Below, piece by piece: positions 53,035-61,949 of a DNA stretch of 64,000 nucleotides. Under the pieces are notes generated by a model. That model saw only the letters and a program-made list of their open reading frames with translations, was not told the origin of the DNA and made no database searches. The stretch comes from Sva-07 sp963752815. GTDB lineage: Bacteria > Actinomycetota > Acidimicrobiia > Acidimicrobiales > Ilumatobacteraceae. Position numbers and translations under genes: made by a program. Within the stretch, counting starts at the first letter, position 1. Each line of letters opens with the position of its first letter. Location of the stretch: positions 310,001 to 374,000 of the forward strand of contig CAVVZI010000006.1 of assembly GCA_963752815.1 (NCBI GenBank). The letters run 5' to 3'.

Positions 53035-53699
53035 CCCGTGCCGCGGTGAGCCCGGCCGCCGAGAACCTGCCGATCGTGATCGCCATCGATGGCCCCGCTG
53101 GGGCCGGGAAGAGCACGGTCGGGCGGGCGCTCGCCGATCGGCTGGGGCTCGAGTACCTCGACACCGGGGCGATGTACCGCGCCGTCACGTTCGCCGCGCT
53201 CCGGCGGGGGCTCGACCCGTCCGACGCGGACGACGTCGCCGACGTGTCCGAGGCGCTCGACCTGGTGGTCGACGACCACGGGGTGACCGTCGACGGCGTC
53301 GATGCCACGGTCGAGATCCGTGGCCGGGAGGTCACCTCGGCCGTCAGCGCCGTCGCGGCCAACAGTCGTGTGCGCGCCGAACTCGTGCGCCGCCAACGGG
53401 AGTGGGTGGCCGAGCGTGGGGGAGGGGTGGTCGAAGGACGCGACATCGGCTCGGTCGTGTTCCCCGACGCCTCGTTGAAGCTCTACATCACGGCGTCGCC
53501 ACGAGTGCGCGCCGAGCGGCGGGTCGCCGAGATCGGCGGCCATGTCGAGGAGGTCGAGGCCTCGATCATCGAACGTGATCGGAAGGACTCGACGCGCGCC
53601 GACAGTCCGCTGCATGCCACGTCGGACGCGGTGGTCGTCGACACGAGCGGGCTCACCATCGACGAAGTGGTCGAGCACCTGCTGGCGATGGTGCCGTGA
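53031..53699 (+). CDS. cmk: Cytidylate kinase
   Basis: CMP kinase phosphorylates CMP and dCMP. The 222-aa protein has the P-loop IAIDGPAGAGKSTVGRALAD, then YLDTGAMYRAVTFAAL for the CMP site, VVEGRDIGSVVFPDASLKLY, and the lid Arg residues in RDRKDSTRADSPLH. The GTG start overlaps the guaB1 stop, and the stop overlaps plsC. Confidence 0.96.
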   Translation: MTRAAVSPAAENLPIVIAIDGPAGAGKSTVGRALADRLGLEYLDTGAMYRAVTFAALRRGLDPSDADDVADVSEALDLVVDDHGVTVDGVDATVEIRGREVTSAVSAVAANSRVRAELVRRQREWVAERGGGVVEGRDIGSVVFPDASLKLYITASPRVRAERRVAEIGGHVEEVEASIIERDRKDSTRADSPLHATSDAVVVDTSGLTIDEVVEHLLAMVP

Positions 53700-54373
53700 G
53701 CGGCGCCGACGCCCGTTGGGCCGGTGATTCCCGCTGGGACCACTTCATCTACACGGTGTTCCGATTCGTGATCTGCGGGATCACCCGCATCGTGACCCGG
53801 GTGACGATCGAGGGGCAGGAGAACCTGCCGACCTCGGGGGCCTACATCCTGGCCCCGGTCCATCGCAGCTACGTCGACACACCGATCACCGCCTGTGTGA
53901 CGCGTCGCCGGATCCGGTTCATGGGCAAGCAGGAAGTGTGGGAGAACAAGCCGGCAGGCTGGCTCGCCTCGACGCTCGGCGCGTTCCCGGTCGCCCGCGG
54001 CAAAGCAGATCGTGAGGCGCTCAAGCGATGCATCGTGGCGCTCGAGGGCGGCGAGCCGTTGGTGCTGTTCCCCGAGGGCGAGCGCAAGGACGGCCCGATC
54101 GTGCAGCCGTTGTTCGACGGTGCGTCCTACGTGGCGGCACGCGCCGGTGTGCCGATCGTGCCGATCGGCATCGGCGGGTCGGCCAAGGTGATGCCGCGCC
54201 ACGCCAAGATGATCCACCCGTCCAAGGTGCACGTGATCATCGGCGCGCCGATCCACGTCGAGCGCCTTGCGTCCGGCAGGGTCGCCCGGGGCTCCATCGC
54301 GGCGGTCACCGCCGAACTGTCCACCGAACTCCAACGCCTCTTCACCGAAGCCGAATCCCGCGCCACCACCTGA
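53696..54373 (+). CDS. plsC: 1-acyl-sn-glycerol-3-phosphate acyltransferase family protein
   Basis: A 225-aa PlsC-type acyltransferase. The catalytic HxxxxD motif is HRSYVD, followed by GKQEVWENKPAGWLASTLGA, the FPEGERKDGP block and VPIVPIGIGGSAKVMP. It probably acylates lysophosphatidic acid in phospholipid synthesis. The GTG start overlaps cmk; pairing of cmk with plsC is also seen elsewhere in actinobacteria. Confidence 0.9.
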   Translation: MSGADARWAGDSRWDHFIYTVFRFVICGITRIVTRVTIEGQENLPTSGAYILAPVHRSYVDTPITACVTRRRIRFMGKQEVWENKPAGWLASTLGAFPVARGKADREALKRCIVALEGGEPLVLFPEGERKDGPIVQPLFDGASYVAARAGVPIVPIGIGGSAKVMPRHAKMIHPSKVHVIIGAPIHVERLASGRVARGSIAAVTAELSTELQRLFTEAESRATT

Positions 54374-54381
54374 CCATCCCT

Positions 54382-54491
54382 GCGATGAGCGAGCCGTCCA
54401 CCCCTCGGTCCGTTGGCTCACCGGAACGGGCGCCGTCGTCCAAGCGATGAGCGAAGCGTCCATCCCTCGGTCCGTTCGCTCACCGGAAGGG
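54382..54491. repeat. Repeat doublet upstream of the AbiEi-like gene
   Basis: Two copies of a 48-49 bp element, at 54382-54430 and 54444-54491, start exactly 62 bp apart. Each begins GCGATGAGCGA and contains CCTCGGTCCGTT followed by GCTCACCGGAA. The ends GAGCGAxCG and CCGTTxGCTC are nearly complementary, so each unit can form a hairpin around the CACCCCTCGGT middle. A similar doublet with the same 62-bp spacing lies at 55548-55658, on the other side of the gene. Confidence 0.85.
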
Positions 54492-54572
54492 TTGCGGTCG
54501 CGTCCGCATTTCCCGTTGCGGTAACTCGTCGCCCACTCCCTTCGTGACCGAGAAGTCCGGAAGGAGGAGACG

Positions 54573-55530
54573 ATGGCACGACTGACGCCGGAGGCGCACC
54601 GCCTCTTCGCGACCCAGCACGGTGTCGCAGGTGTGGAGCAACTGATCGCTGCTGGGCTCAGCCCGCGACAGATCAGGCGACTCGAGGCCGACGGCTCGCT
54701 GGTCAGCGTGCTGCGCGGCGCGTATCGAACGCCGAGCGTGGAGCTCGATGAGCTCGGGCGTTGCGCAGCGGTCTGCGTGGCGCGACCAGCGGTGATCGTC
54801 GCCGGACCCACGGCTGGTCGATTGTGGGGGTTCCGGCGAATTCCACGCGACCGTCGCCTCCATGTCATCGGCCCGCCGGTCAGCCAACCGGCGATCGCAC
54901 CGTCGATCGTGACGTACCGAACCGCAGCGATCCGGGAAACGGATGTCATCGCGCGGGCAGACGGCATCCGCGTCACGACCCGCGCGCGTACCGCCTTCGA
55001 TCTCGCCCGGCACTTGGCACCGAATGACCTTCGATCGGTGATCGAACAGGCCATGCACGACGGCGGGTATTCGGCCCAGGACATGCTCGACGTGGCGAGC
55101 GAGTGGCTGTCGCCCCGTCGGCCCTGGGCATCGACCTTCGCTCGGCTGGTGGAGGGCCGGCTGGTGGGTGGTCCCGCCGAGTCACATCCGGAAGTGCGGG
55201 TCGGCGACGCACTGGAGCGGGCGGGCGTCCGCGGTCTCGTCCGCCAGTACCAGATCGACCTCCCGCCGTACGGTCGGGCCAGGTTCGATCTCGCCGTACC
55301 GCGCCTGTCGTTGGGCCATCGAGATCGACGTGCATCCCACACACGATGAGACGGCCGGTCGCGACGCGGACCGCCGCCGTGACGATGCTGCCTCGGCGCT
55401 CGGATGGCTTGTTAGCCGAATCAGCGCAGAACAGTACGCCAACGCGTTCGATCGAACCATCGCCACGCTCCTCGATCGGTACCGGCTGCTCGAGTCATCG
55501 CGCGCTCGCCCCTTCGACCAGGCGGGTTGA
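54573..55530 (+). CDS. AbiEi-like winged helix fused to DUF559-type nuclease fold, frameshifted
   Basis: The N-terminus (HGVAGVEQLIAAGLSPRQIR, LEADGSLVSVLRGAYRTPSV) is the winged helix of AbiEi-type antitoxins. The C-terminus is DUF559-like (Vsr/PD-(D/E)XK fold): SHPEVRVGDALERAGV, then ARFDLAVP and AIEIDVHPTH with the likely Asp and Glu-x-Asp metal ligands, then RRRDDAASALGWLVSRIS. One extra G at 55313-55315 splits the nuclease domain into two frames. The total is about 318 aa. This fusion is common in actinobacteria and usually has no AbiEii toxin beside it, as here. Function is unknown; defence or stress roles are proposed. A strong AAGGAGG precedes the ATG. Repeat doublets flank the gene on both sides. 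Confidence 0.78.
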
Positions 55531-55547
55531 CACGCGCAGAACACCTC

Positions 55548-55658
55548 GCGATGAGCGAACGGTCCACCCCTCGGTCCGTTGGCTCACCGCAACGGACGGG
55601 TTCCGGCGGGCGATGAGCGAGGCGCCCAACCCTCGGTCGCTTCGCTCATCGCAACGGG
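55548..55658. repeat. Repeat doublet downstream of the AbiEi-like gene
   Basis: Two copies of the same element as at 54382-54491, at 55548-55595 and 55610-55658, again start 62 bp apart and in the same orientation. They share GCGATGAGCGA, CCCTCGGT and the closing GCTCA-CGCAACGG. The last copy is the most diverged. The spacing is conserved while the bases between copies differ, which suggests that the doublet, not the single copy, is the mobile or functional unit. Confidence 0.85.
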
Positions 55659-55678
55659 CGGGCGGGGCGCGCGGCCGG

Positions 55679-56950
55679 TCAGGTGAGGAAGTGGGTGAGG
55701 GCGTTGGCGAGGTGGACGGGGTCGTCGGCGCCGCAGAGTTCACGGGCGGAGTGCATCGACAGCTGCGGCACACCGACGTCGACGGTGGCGATGCCGAGCC
55801 GGGTCGAGGTGATCGGACCGATCGTCGAACCGCACGGCATGTTGTTGCGCGACACGAACACCTGCCACGGGACCCCGGCGCGTTCGCACGCCTGCTCGAA
55901 CAGCACCGCCGTAGCGGCGGACGTGGCGTATCGCTGGTTCGAGTTGACCTTGATCGCCGGGCCGTGGTTGGCGAGCGGGCGATGGCCCGGCTCGTGACGC
56001 TCCGGGTAGTTGGGATGCACGGCGTGGGCATTGTCGGACGACACGCACGCCGACTGCGACAACGCCCGCAGTCGATCGGCGGTGGTGCCACCGAGCGCCT
56101 CGACGATCCGTTCGATCACGTGGTCGAGGAACGGGCCGGCGGCGCCGGTGCGGCTCGACGAGCCGACCTCCTCGTGATCGTTGAGCACGATCATGGCGAT
56201 GTGCTCGGTGGGGGAGCTGGCGACCAGGCTGTTCGCGGCCGCCCAGCACGACACCTGGTTGTCGAGGCGCCCGGACGCGAGCAACGACCGATCGGCGCCG
56301 AGCAGCGACGCGCCCTGCACGTCGTACAGCGACAGCTCCCACCAGGTCGGTGCCTCGGCGAGCCCGGCGCGCTCGCCGATCCAGGCTGCGAACTCACCGA
56401 TCCCCGGCGAGCCGACGCCCCACACCGGGCTGAGGTGCTGCTGCGCGTCGAGCACGAGACCGTTGGCGTTGACCTCGCGGTCGAGGTGCACCGCGAGCTG
56501 CGGGACACGGGCCACCGCTTCGGACACGTTGACGAGGACGTTCGATCCGTCGGCGGTCATCACGCGACCGGCGATGCCGAGGTCACGGTCGAGCCACGAG
56601 TTGTTGAGGATCCCGCCGTAGACCTCGACGCCCAGTTGCTTCCACCCGAGGATTCCGCTGTCGGGCCGCGGTTTCACGCGCAGGCACGGGGAGTCGGTGT
56701 GGCCGCCGACGATGCGCAGCGGCAGGGCGCCATCGATCGGTCCGTCGGGGAGGCGCCAGGCGATCAGCGCCGCGTCACGCACTACGTAGCCCGCCTTGGG
56801 CAGGTCGGTCCAGTCGTCGGCCTCGTCGACGCGGACGAACCCGGGCAGCCGAGCGATCGTCGACTCGACCGCGTGCCACGGCGACGGGGACGCGTCGAGG
56901 AAGTCGATCAGGTCGCCGACGGCGAGACCGGCGAGCGGGTGGTCGCTCAC
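55679..56950 (-). CDS. M18 family aminopeptidase
   Basis: A 423-aa zinc aminopeptidase of the aspartyl aminopeptidase family. LIDFLDASPSPWHAVES is the family start. Metal and catalytic residues are in IVGGHTDSPCLRVKP, the SGRLDNQVSCWAAANSL and VLNDHEEVGSSSRTGAAG blocks, SSDNAHAVHPNYPERHEPGH, and the final His in PQLSMHSARELCG. It forms large multimeric cytosolic assemblies in other bacteria. The GTG start overlaps the stop of the phosphatase upstream. Confidence 0.93.
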   Translation of the reverse strand: MSDHPLAGLAVGDLIDFLDASPSPWHAVESTIARLPGFVRVDEADDWTDLPKAGYVVRDAALIAWRLPDGPIDGALPLRIVGGHTDSPCLRVKPRPDSGILGWKQLGVEVYGGILNNSWLDRDLGIAGRVMTADGSNVLVNVSEAVARVPQLAVHLDREVNANGLVLDAQQHLSPVWGVGSPGIGEFAAWIGERAGLAEAPTWWELSLYDVQGASLLGADRSLLASGRLDNQVSCWAAANSLVASSPTEHIAMIVLNDHEEVGSSSRTGAAGPFLDHVIERIVEALGGTTADRLRALSQSACVSSDNAHAVHPNYPERHEPGHRPLANHGPAIKVNSNQRYATSAATAVLFEQACERAGVPWQVFVSRNNMPCGSTIGPITSTRLGIATVDVGVPQLSMHSARELCGADDPVHLANALTHFLT

Positions 56951-57576
56951 TGCGATGCCTGCTGGAACAGGCCCATCGGCAGGCCGGTGCCCCGCAGATG
57001 GCTCGTCTCGTTGATCGTCACGATCGAACGTTCACCGCTCGATGCACCGGCGACCCGGTTGATCGACGTGTAGTTGGGATAGAAGAACCCGCGGGTGCCC
57101 GCTGGCAGGCCGAGAATGTGGCCGAGATACAGATTGATCACTCCTCCGTGACAGGCGGCGACGACGCGCTCGCCCGGATGACGGACGATGATCGACTCGA
57201 TCGCCTCGATGGTGCGGTGGCGGAACGTCGCCTCGTCCTCGTCGGAGTCCCACTGCCCGTTGACCAACGCCTGCCAACGGGGGTCGTTCGCCGCCTTCAG
57301 CTCCTCGACGGGGATGTACTCCGGGCTGTTCTGATCCCACTCGGCGAGCCCCGGCTCGGTCCGGACGTCGAGGCCCTGACCAGCGGCGACCGGGCGGGCG
57401 GTCTCCTGCGCTCGGGTCAAGGGGCTCGAGTACACCGCATCGATGCGCTCGGATGCGAGATACTGAGCGAGATGAGCAGCCTGGCGATGTCCCGATTCGG
57501 AGAGTTCGGGGTCGGCGATGCCCTCCTCGAGCTCCCGCCTGATCGGCAGAGCGTGTCGGACCAGCAAGAGTTCCAC
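56947..57576 (-). CDS. Histidine phosphatase superfamily protein
   Basis: A 209-aa phosphoglycerate mutase-like enzyme. LLLVRHALPI has the catalytic His, with Ala where Gly-Glu is usual. VYSSPLTRAQETA carries the second Arg and VVAACHGGVINLYL the second His. Substrate is unknown. It overlaps the M18 gene (GTGA) and is divergent from pyk with only 20 bp between starts. Confidence 0.87.
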   Translation of the reverse strand: MELLLVRHALPIRRELEEGIADPELSESGHRQAAHLAQYLASERIDAVYSSPLTRAQETARPVAAGQGLDVRTEPGLAEWDQNSPEYIPVEELKAANDPRWQALVNGQWDSDEDEATFRHRTIEAIESIIVRHPGERVVAACHGGVINLYLGHILGLPAGTRGFFYPNYTSINRVAGASSGERSIVTINETSHLRGTGLPMGLFQQASQ

Positions 57577-57596
57577 TGTGGGATAGACAAGCAGAT

Positions 57597-59102
57597 ATGA
57601 GCCGCCGCACGAAGATCGTGGCCACGCTCGGGCCGGCTTGCGACGGCCCCGATGTCCTCCGGGGGCTGATCGACGCCGGTGTCGACGTCATCCGACTCAA
57701 CCTCAGCCACGGCGCGGTCGAGGAACACCTCGGCCGGCTGGCGCGGGTGCGCACGGTGGCGGCCGAGGCCGGCCGGGCGGTGGCGGTCCTCGCCGACCTG
57801 CCGGGCCCGAAGATCCGGACCGGCCATTTTCCGGACGGCGGGGTGGAACTCGTGGGCGGAAGCCTGCTCCTGCTCCGCCCCGGTGACGGCCCGAGCGACG
57901 CCGGGCTGATCCAGATCCCGTACGAGACGCTGCTCCACGATCTGTCGGTCGGCAGCCGCGTGCAACTCGGTGACGGAGCGATCTCGATGACCGTCGTCGA
58001 CATCGACGAGCACGCGGCGCGGGCGCGGATCGAAACCGGTGGACACGCCAACGGTCAACCCGGGGTGCACCTGTCGTCGGAGACGCTCCGCCTCACCACG
58101 CCGACGGCGGAGGATCTGGAGCTCGCCGAACAGATGGCGGAGGCGGGCGTCGAGTTCATCGCCGTGTCGTTCGTCCGCAAGGGCAGCGATGTCGACGAGG
58201 TGCGCGAGGTCGTCGGCACGCGGGCACAGCTCGTGGCCAAGATCGAGACGCACACGGCGATCACGAACCTCGCCGAGGTCGTCGCCGCCTCCGATGCCGT
58301 GATGGTGGCCCGTGGCGACCTCGGCATCGACTGCCCGATCGAGGACGTGCCCCACCTGCAGAAGCGCGTCGTGCGGCACTGCGTCGAGTTGGGCGTTCCC
58401 GTGATCACCGCGACCCAGATGCTCGAGTCGATGATCTCGGCGCCCTCGCCGACGCGGGCCGAGGTCAGCGATGTGGCCAACGCCGTGTTCGACGGAACGG
58501 ACGCGGTGATGTTGTCCGGGGAGACGGCGATCGGGCGCGACCCGGTCGGGGTCGTGCTCACGATGGGGCGCGTGGCCGAGCGCGCCGAGACCGAGGCGAG
58601 CTATCGCCAGTGGGCGTCACGACTCGGCCGTGAGCAACGGCGCGACGATCACGCGGCGATGTCGGCCATCGACCGGATCACCGGTGCCGCCACGCACGCC
58701 GCCTGGCAGGCGTCGTCCGACGCCGGCGCGTCGGCCATCCTGTGCTGCACGCGGTCCGGCCGTACGGCCCGGGCGATGGCCCGGTTCCGGCCCGAAGCGC
58801 GCATGATCGGCTTGTCGCCGGACCCGTCCATGGTCCGCTCGATGGCGCTCATCTGGGGCGTGGATCCGCTACAGGTCGACACGTACGCCTCGACCGACGA
58901 GATGGTCTGGTTCGCCGTCGAGACCGCGCTCGACCACGCGCTGATCGCGCACGGCGACACGGTGCTCGTGCTGGCCGGGGCACCGCAGGCCGCACGCCGT
59001 CACCGCCCGGAGAACGCCGACGGCGACGCCGGAACGTCGGCACCTGTCGACCCGGTTGCCGGTGCCGCCACCGACGTGCTCCGGATCGTGCACGTCGAGT
59101 GA
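57597..59102 (+). CDS. pyk: Pyruvate kinase
   Basis: Pyruvate kinase makes ATP and pyruvate from phosphoenolpyruvate. The 501-aa protein has RRTKIVATLGPACDGP, DVIRLNLSHG, LADLPGPKIRTG, the active-site VAKIETHTAITNL and MVARGDLGIDCPIEDVPHLQ, and TATQMLESMISAPSPTRAEV. The C-terminal regulatory domain is present, but there is a low-complexity tail. The start is ATG at 57597; upstream space is too short for a normal leader, so the promoter lies in the divergent gene. Confidence 0.96.
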   Translation: MSRRTKIVATLGPACDGPDVLRGLIDAGVDVIRLNLSHGAVEEHLGRLARVRTVAAEAGRAVAVLADLPGPKIRTGHFPDGGVELVGGSLLLLRPGDGPSDAGLIQIPYETLLHDLSVGSRVQLGDGAISMTVVDIDEHAARARIETGGHANGQPGVHLSSETLRLTTPTAEDLELAEQMAEAGVEFIAVSFVRKGSDVDEVREVVGTRAQLVAKIETHTAITNLAEVVAASDAVMVARGDLGIDCPIEDVPHLQKRVVRHCVELGVPVITATQMLESMISAPSPTRAEVSDVANAVFDGTDAVMLSGETAIGRDPVGVVLTMGRVAERAETEASYRQWASRLGREQRRDDHAAMSAIDRITGAATHAAWQASSDAGASAILCCTRSGRTARAMARFRPEARMIGLSPDPSMVRSMALIWGVDPLQVDTYASTDEMVWFAVETALDHALIAHGDTVLVLAGAPQAARRHRPENADGDAGTSAPVDPVAGAATDVLRIVHVE

Positions 59103-59112
59103 TGTTCCGGTC

Positions 59113-59913
59113 GTGACGGTCTGGTCGGAGGCCAGCGGGCCGCTCGACGCCCCGCCGATCGTGCTCGTCCACGGCGCGATGGACCGCTCGGCCGGCCTGC
59201 TCCGACTCAGCCGCCGCTTGTCGGATCGCTTTCGGGTGATCCGCTACGACCGTCGTGGCTACGGACGCTCGACCGGCGTCGGGCCGCCGTTCACGATCGA
59301 TGCCCACATCGACGATCTCGCCGAGGTCGTCGATCAGGCGACCGGCGGCGGCGTGTCCCTCGCGTTCGGCCACAGTCTCGGGGGCAACGTGGCGCTCGGC
59401 CTGGCGCAGCGACGGCCGGAACTCGTCGAACGCGTCGCGATCTACGAGACCCCGCTGTCGTGGCTGCCATGGTGGCCCGAGGGGACGGCGGGTTCGACCG
59501 CGCTCGGTGCGGCCGATCCGGCGGATGCGGCGGAGGCGTTCATGCGCCGGTTGGTCGGCGACGACAAGTGGGCGCGCCTTCCACCGTCGACCCGCTCCGC
59601 ACGGCGGGCCGAAGGTGCGGCGATGGTGGGCGAACTCGCCGACCTCCGCGCCCACGCGCCGTGGGAGGGTGACCGCATCGCCCAGCCCGTGCTCGCCCTG
59701 TGTGGCGAGCTCGCGCACGACCACCATCGGCTGGCGTTCGAGACGCTTCCCAGGGTGCTGCCCGGCTGCCTGCTCACCGAGATCCCCGAGGCGGGCCACT
59801 TCGGTCCGAACACGCACGCCGATGCCGTGGCGGCGGCGCTGACCGAGTTCATCGGGAACGGCCACCCGGAGGGTCCTCGCGTCGGTGCGCCGGATCGAAC
59901 TGGCGCCGACTGA
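59113..59913 (+). CDS. Alpha/beta hydrolase
   Basis: A 266-aa hydrolase. IVLVHGAMDRSAGLLRLSRR, RYDRRGYGRSTGVG, nucleophile elbow AFGHSLGGNVALGLA and PEAGHFGPNTHADAV give the complete triad. It resembles proline iminopeptidase/haloperoxidase-like enzymes; the substrate is unknown. It starts with GTG 10 bp after pyk. Its end overlaps the convergent MFS gene by 65 bp. Confidence 0.86.
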   Translation: MTVWSEASGPLDAPPIVLVHGAMDRSAGLLRLSRRLSDRFRVIRYDRRGYGRSTGVGPPFTIDAHIDDLAEVVDQATGGGVSLAFGHSLGGNVALGLAQRRPELVERVAIYETPLSWLPWWPEGTAGSTALGAADPADAAEAFMRRLVGDDKWARLPPSTRSARRAEGAAMVGELADLRAHAPWEGDRIAQPVLALCGELAHDHHRLAFETLPRVLPGCLLTEIPEAGHFGPNTHADAVAAALTEFIGNGHPEGPRVGAPDRTGAD

Positions 59914-61093
59914 GCAGGTAACACGCCAGCGATCCCGTCGCCGCGCACGCCGACAACGCCAGGCTCCCCGTGATCCCGAACGCCCCGAACAGCAGCCCGC
60001 TGACGATGATCCCGCTGCCGCGGGCGAGCGTGCCCACGGCGTTGCCGATGGCGAGCGTCGCACCGCGCGCGTGCGGCATCGCTTCGCTGGTCAGCGACAA
60101 CGATGTGACGAACCCGTACTCGAAGCCGAGGAGGAACACGAGGAGCCCGACGACGCCGACGGCCAACCGGTCGCCGGCGATGGCCATGATGCCGACGCCG
60201 ACGAGCAGGGTGCAGATCCCGGCGAGCGTGCTGCGCAGCTTGCCGAGCCGGTCGGCGAACGCGGCGATGCTCGTGCTCGCCGTGAGTTCGGCGGCGCCGA
60301 ATCCCATCGCCACCACACCGATCCCACTGGTCGACACGTCGAAGGAATCGCTGAGCCAGCTTCCGGAGACGACGAACACCGAGATCCCGGCGAGCGTGAG
60401 GAGTGCCGACCCGCCGACGACGAGCCAGGCCCGACCGGTCATCGCCGGCCGGCGTCGGAGATCGCTCAGGGCGCCGTCGGGATGGAGCTCGTCGACGGTG
60501 AGGGTGGCAGGGTCCCGGGGCGGCGACGAGGGCAGCACGAGGGCGACGACGAAGGCGGCGACGAGCGAACCGGCAGCGAGCGCCACGAACGGGCCGCGCC
60601 AGCCGAACCGGTTGATCAGCACGGCGACGATCGGGGCCCCGACCAGCATCGCCAATGCCCACGAGATCTCGAAGATGCCGATCGACCGCGCCCGCCATTG
60701 GTAGCCGACCCGGTGGCTGATCCAGGCGTGACCGGCCACCGTGTAGTTGGCCACACCGAGCACGAGGAGCACGAAGGCCACCGCGAACGACACGATCGAT
60801 CCGGCGAGGGCGATGAGCGACGACAGCGTCACCAGGCCGAGCGAGGTGACCATCACGGCCCGCTCGCGGCCGCGGTCGAGATGATCGCCGACCGCCAACG
60901 TCGACATGCCGGCGAACTCGCTCGCGCCGAGGATCGTGGTCAGCTGGGTGGTGGTGGCACCGAACGCGACCTCCAGCGTCGGCAGGAACGGCGGTATCCA
61001 TCGCAGCGCGGTGTTCGCCACGGCCTTCGCGCCGGTGATGGTGGCGAGCGTCGAGCGCTCGACGCCAACGTCGGCGCCCGGCGGTGACGTCAC
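59849..61093 (-). CDS. MFS transporter
   Basis: A 414-aa major facilitator with about twelve hydrophobic helices. The first half has TTTQLTTILGASEFAGMSTL and the loop VGDHLDRGRERAVM, the typical basic loop between helices 2 and 3; WRARSIGIFEISWALAMLVG follows. The substrate is unknown; sugar or drug efflux is possible. The GTG start at 61093 overlaps the small membrane gene upstream (GTGA), so the two are co-translated. Confidence 0.86.
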   Translation of the reverse strand: MTSPPGADVGVERSTLATITGAKAVANTALRWIPPFLPTLEVAFGATTTQLTTILGASEFAGMSTLAVGDHLDRGRERAVMVTSLGLVTLSSLIALAGSIVSFAVAFVLLVLGVANYTVAGHAWISHRVGYQWRARSIGIFEISWALAMLVGAPIVAVLINRFGWRGPFVALAAGSLVAAFVVALVLPSSPPRDPATLTVDELHPDGALSDLRRRPAMTGRAWLVVGGSALLTLAGISVFVVSGSWLSDSFDVSTSGIGVVAMGFGAAELTASTSIAAFADRLGKLRSTLAGICTLLVGVGIMAIAGDRLAVGVVGLLVFLLGFEYGFVTSLSLTSEAMPHARGATLAIGNAVGTLARGSGIIVSGLLFGAFGITGSLALSACAATGSLACYLLSRRQFDPAHRREDPPGGRSR

Positions 61094-61431
61094 GGGATCG
61101 GGACGTCGATCCCGAAGAACGTGCACGACGTGTCGAGTTGTGCGACATCGGTCGCCACGTCGGTGGGGACGCCCGTCGGGGTGGTCGTGTCGGGAGCGAG
61201 TTCCGAGGTGACGATCTCGATGCTCGCCTCGACCTTCGACGCACAGTCCTGCAACGCCTCGCGCTGCGACCAGGCGGCGTACCCGAGCAGGAGGAACAAC
61301 AAGGCCACGAGGACCTTCTGCACGATCGACCGGAGGATCCAGATGGCCAGGACAGCCCCGACGACGCACGCCACCGCAGCGAGCAGCGCGACGTTCTTCG
61401 CCTGTTCGAAGTCGAGGTCGACACCCAGCAC
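61090..61431 (-). CDS. Small membrane protein of unknown function
   Basis: A 113-aa protein with two hydrophobic segments (NVALLAAVACVVGAVLAIWI and VLVALLFLLLGYAAW) and an extracytoplasmic tail holding two Cys (DCASKVE and DTSCTFFG) that could form a disulfide. I do not recognise a family. It is translationally coupled to the MFS transporter and may be its partner. Confidence 0.7.
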   Translation of the reverse strand: MLGVDLDFEQAKNVALLAAVACVVGAVLAIWILRSIVQKVLVALLFLLLGYAAWSQREALQDCASKVEASIEIVTSELAPDTTTPTGVPTDVATDVAQLDTSCTFFGIDVPIP

Positions 61432-61500
61432 GGCCGCACCCTAATGGGATCACCCGGACCGACCGCGGAGGTCCGACCAGGCCGGCGACCGCTCGGTACG

Positions 61501-61944
61501 ATGCCCGTCGTGAGCGACCAGCCGATCCACATGTCACACGGTTTGCCGAGCACGGTTCTGCCCGCGCCGTCCGCCAGCGACGCCGATGCACTGGCGGCCG
61601 CCCTGGCCGCGGGCGAGGGGGACCGACGGGCAGCAGTCGCGGCCGTCGCGGCCCGTTCGCCCCGGTTCCTCGACGCGTGGGCCGAACTCGGCGATCTCGG
61701 ACGCGACACGATCGAGCGCTACGCCTGCTACCGGGTCGGTTACCACCGCGGGCTCGATGCGCTCCGCGCCAACGGGTGGCGGGGGAGCGGCTACGTGCGT
61801 TGGGACGAGCCGACCAATCGGGGTTTCCTGCGGGCGCTGCGCGGTCTGGGTGAGATGGCGGCGGCGATCGGTGAGTACGACGAAGCCGAGCGCTGTCAGG
61901 TCTTCCTGTTGCAGCTCGACCCGTCGGGCCTGCCCGACCGCTGA
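61501..61944 (+). CDS. DUF3151 family protein
   Basis: A 147-aa actinobacterial protein with the DUF3151 core FLDAWAELGDLG, YRVGYHRGLDALRANGWRGS, GYVRWDEPTNRGFLRALRGL and GEYDEAERCQVFLLQLDPSG. The function is not known; the end has a TPR-like feel. The start may be ATG at 61501 or the GTG at 61510. It precedes mobA by 5 bp. Confidence 0.85.
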   Translation: MPVVSDQPIHMSHGLPSTVLPAPSASDADALAAALAAGEGDRRAAVAAVAARSPRFLDAWAELGDLGRDTIERYACYRVGYHRGLDALRANGWRGSGYVRWDEPTNRGFLRALRGLGEMAAAIGEYDEAERCQVFLLQLDPSGLPDR

Positions 61945-61949
61945 CGATC

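Noticed and set aside
61084..61093. GTGACGTCAC palindrome at the MFS start
   Set aside because: It is short, and formed by the start codon and the overlapping upstream gene; no neighbouring promoter boxes.
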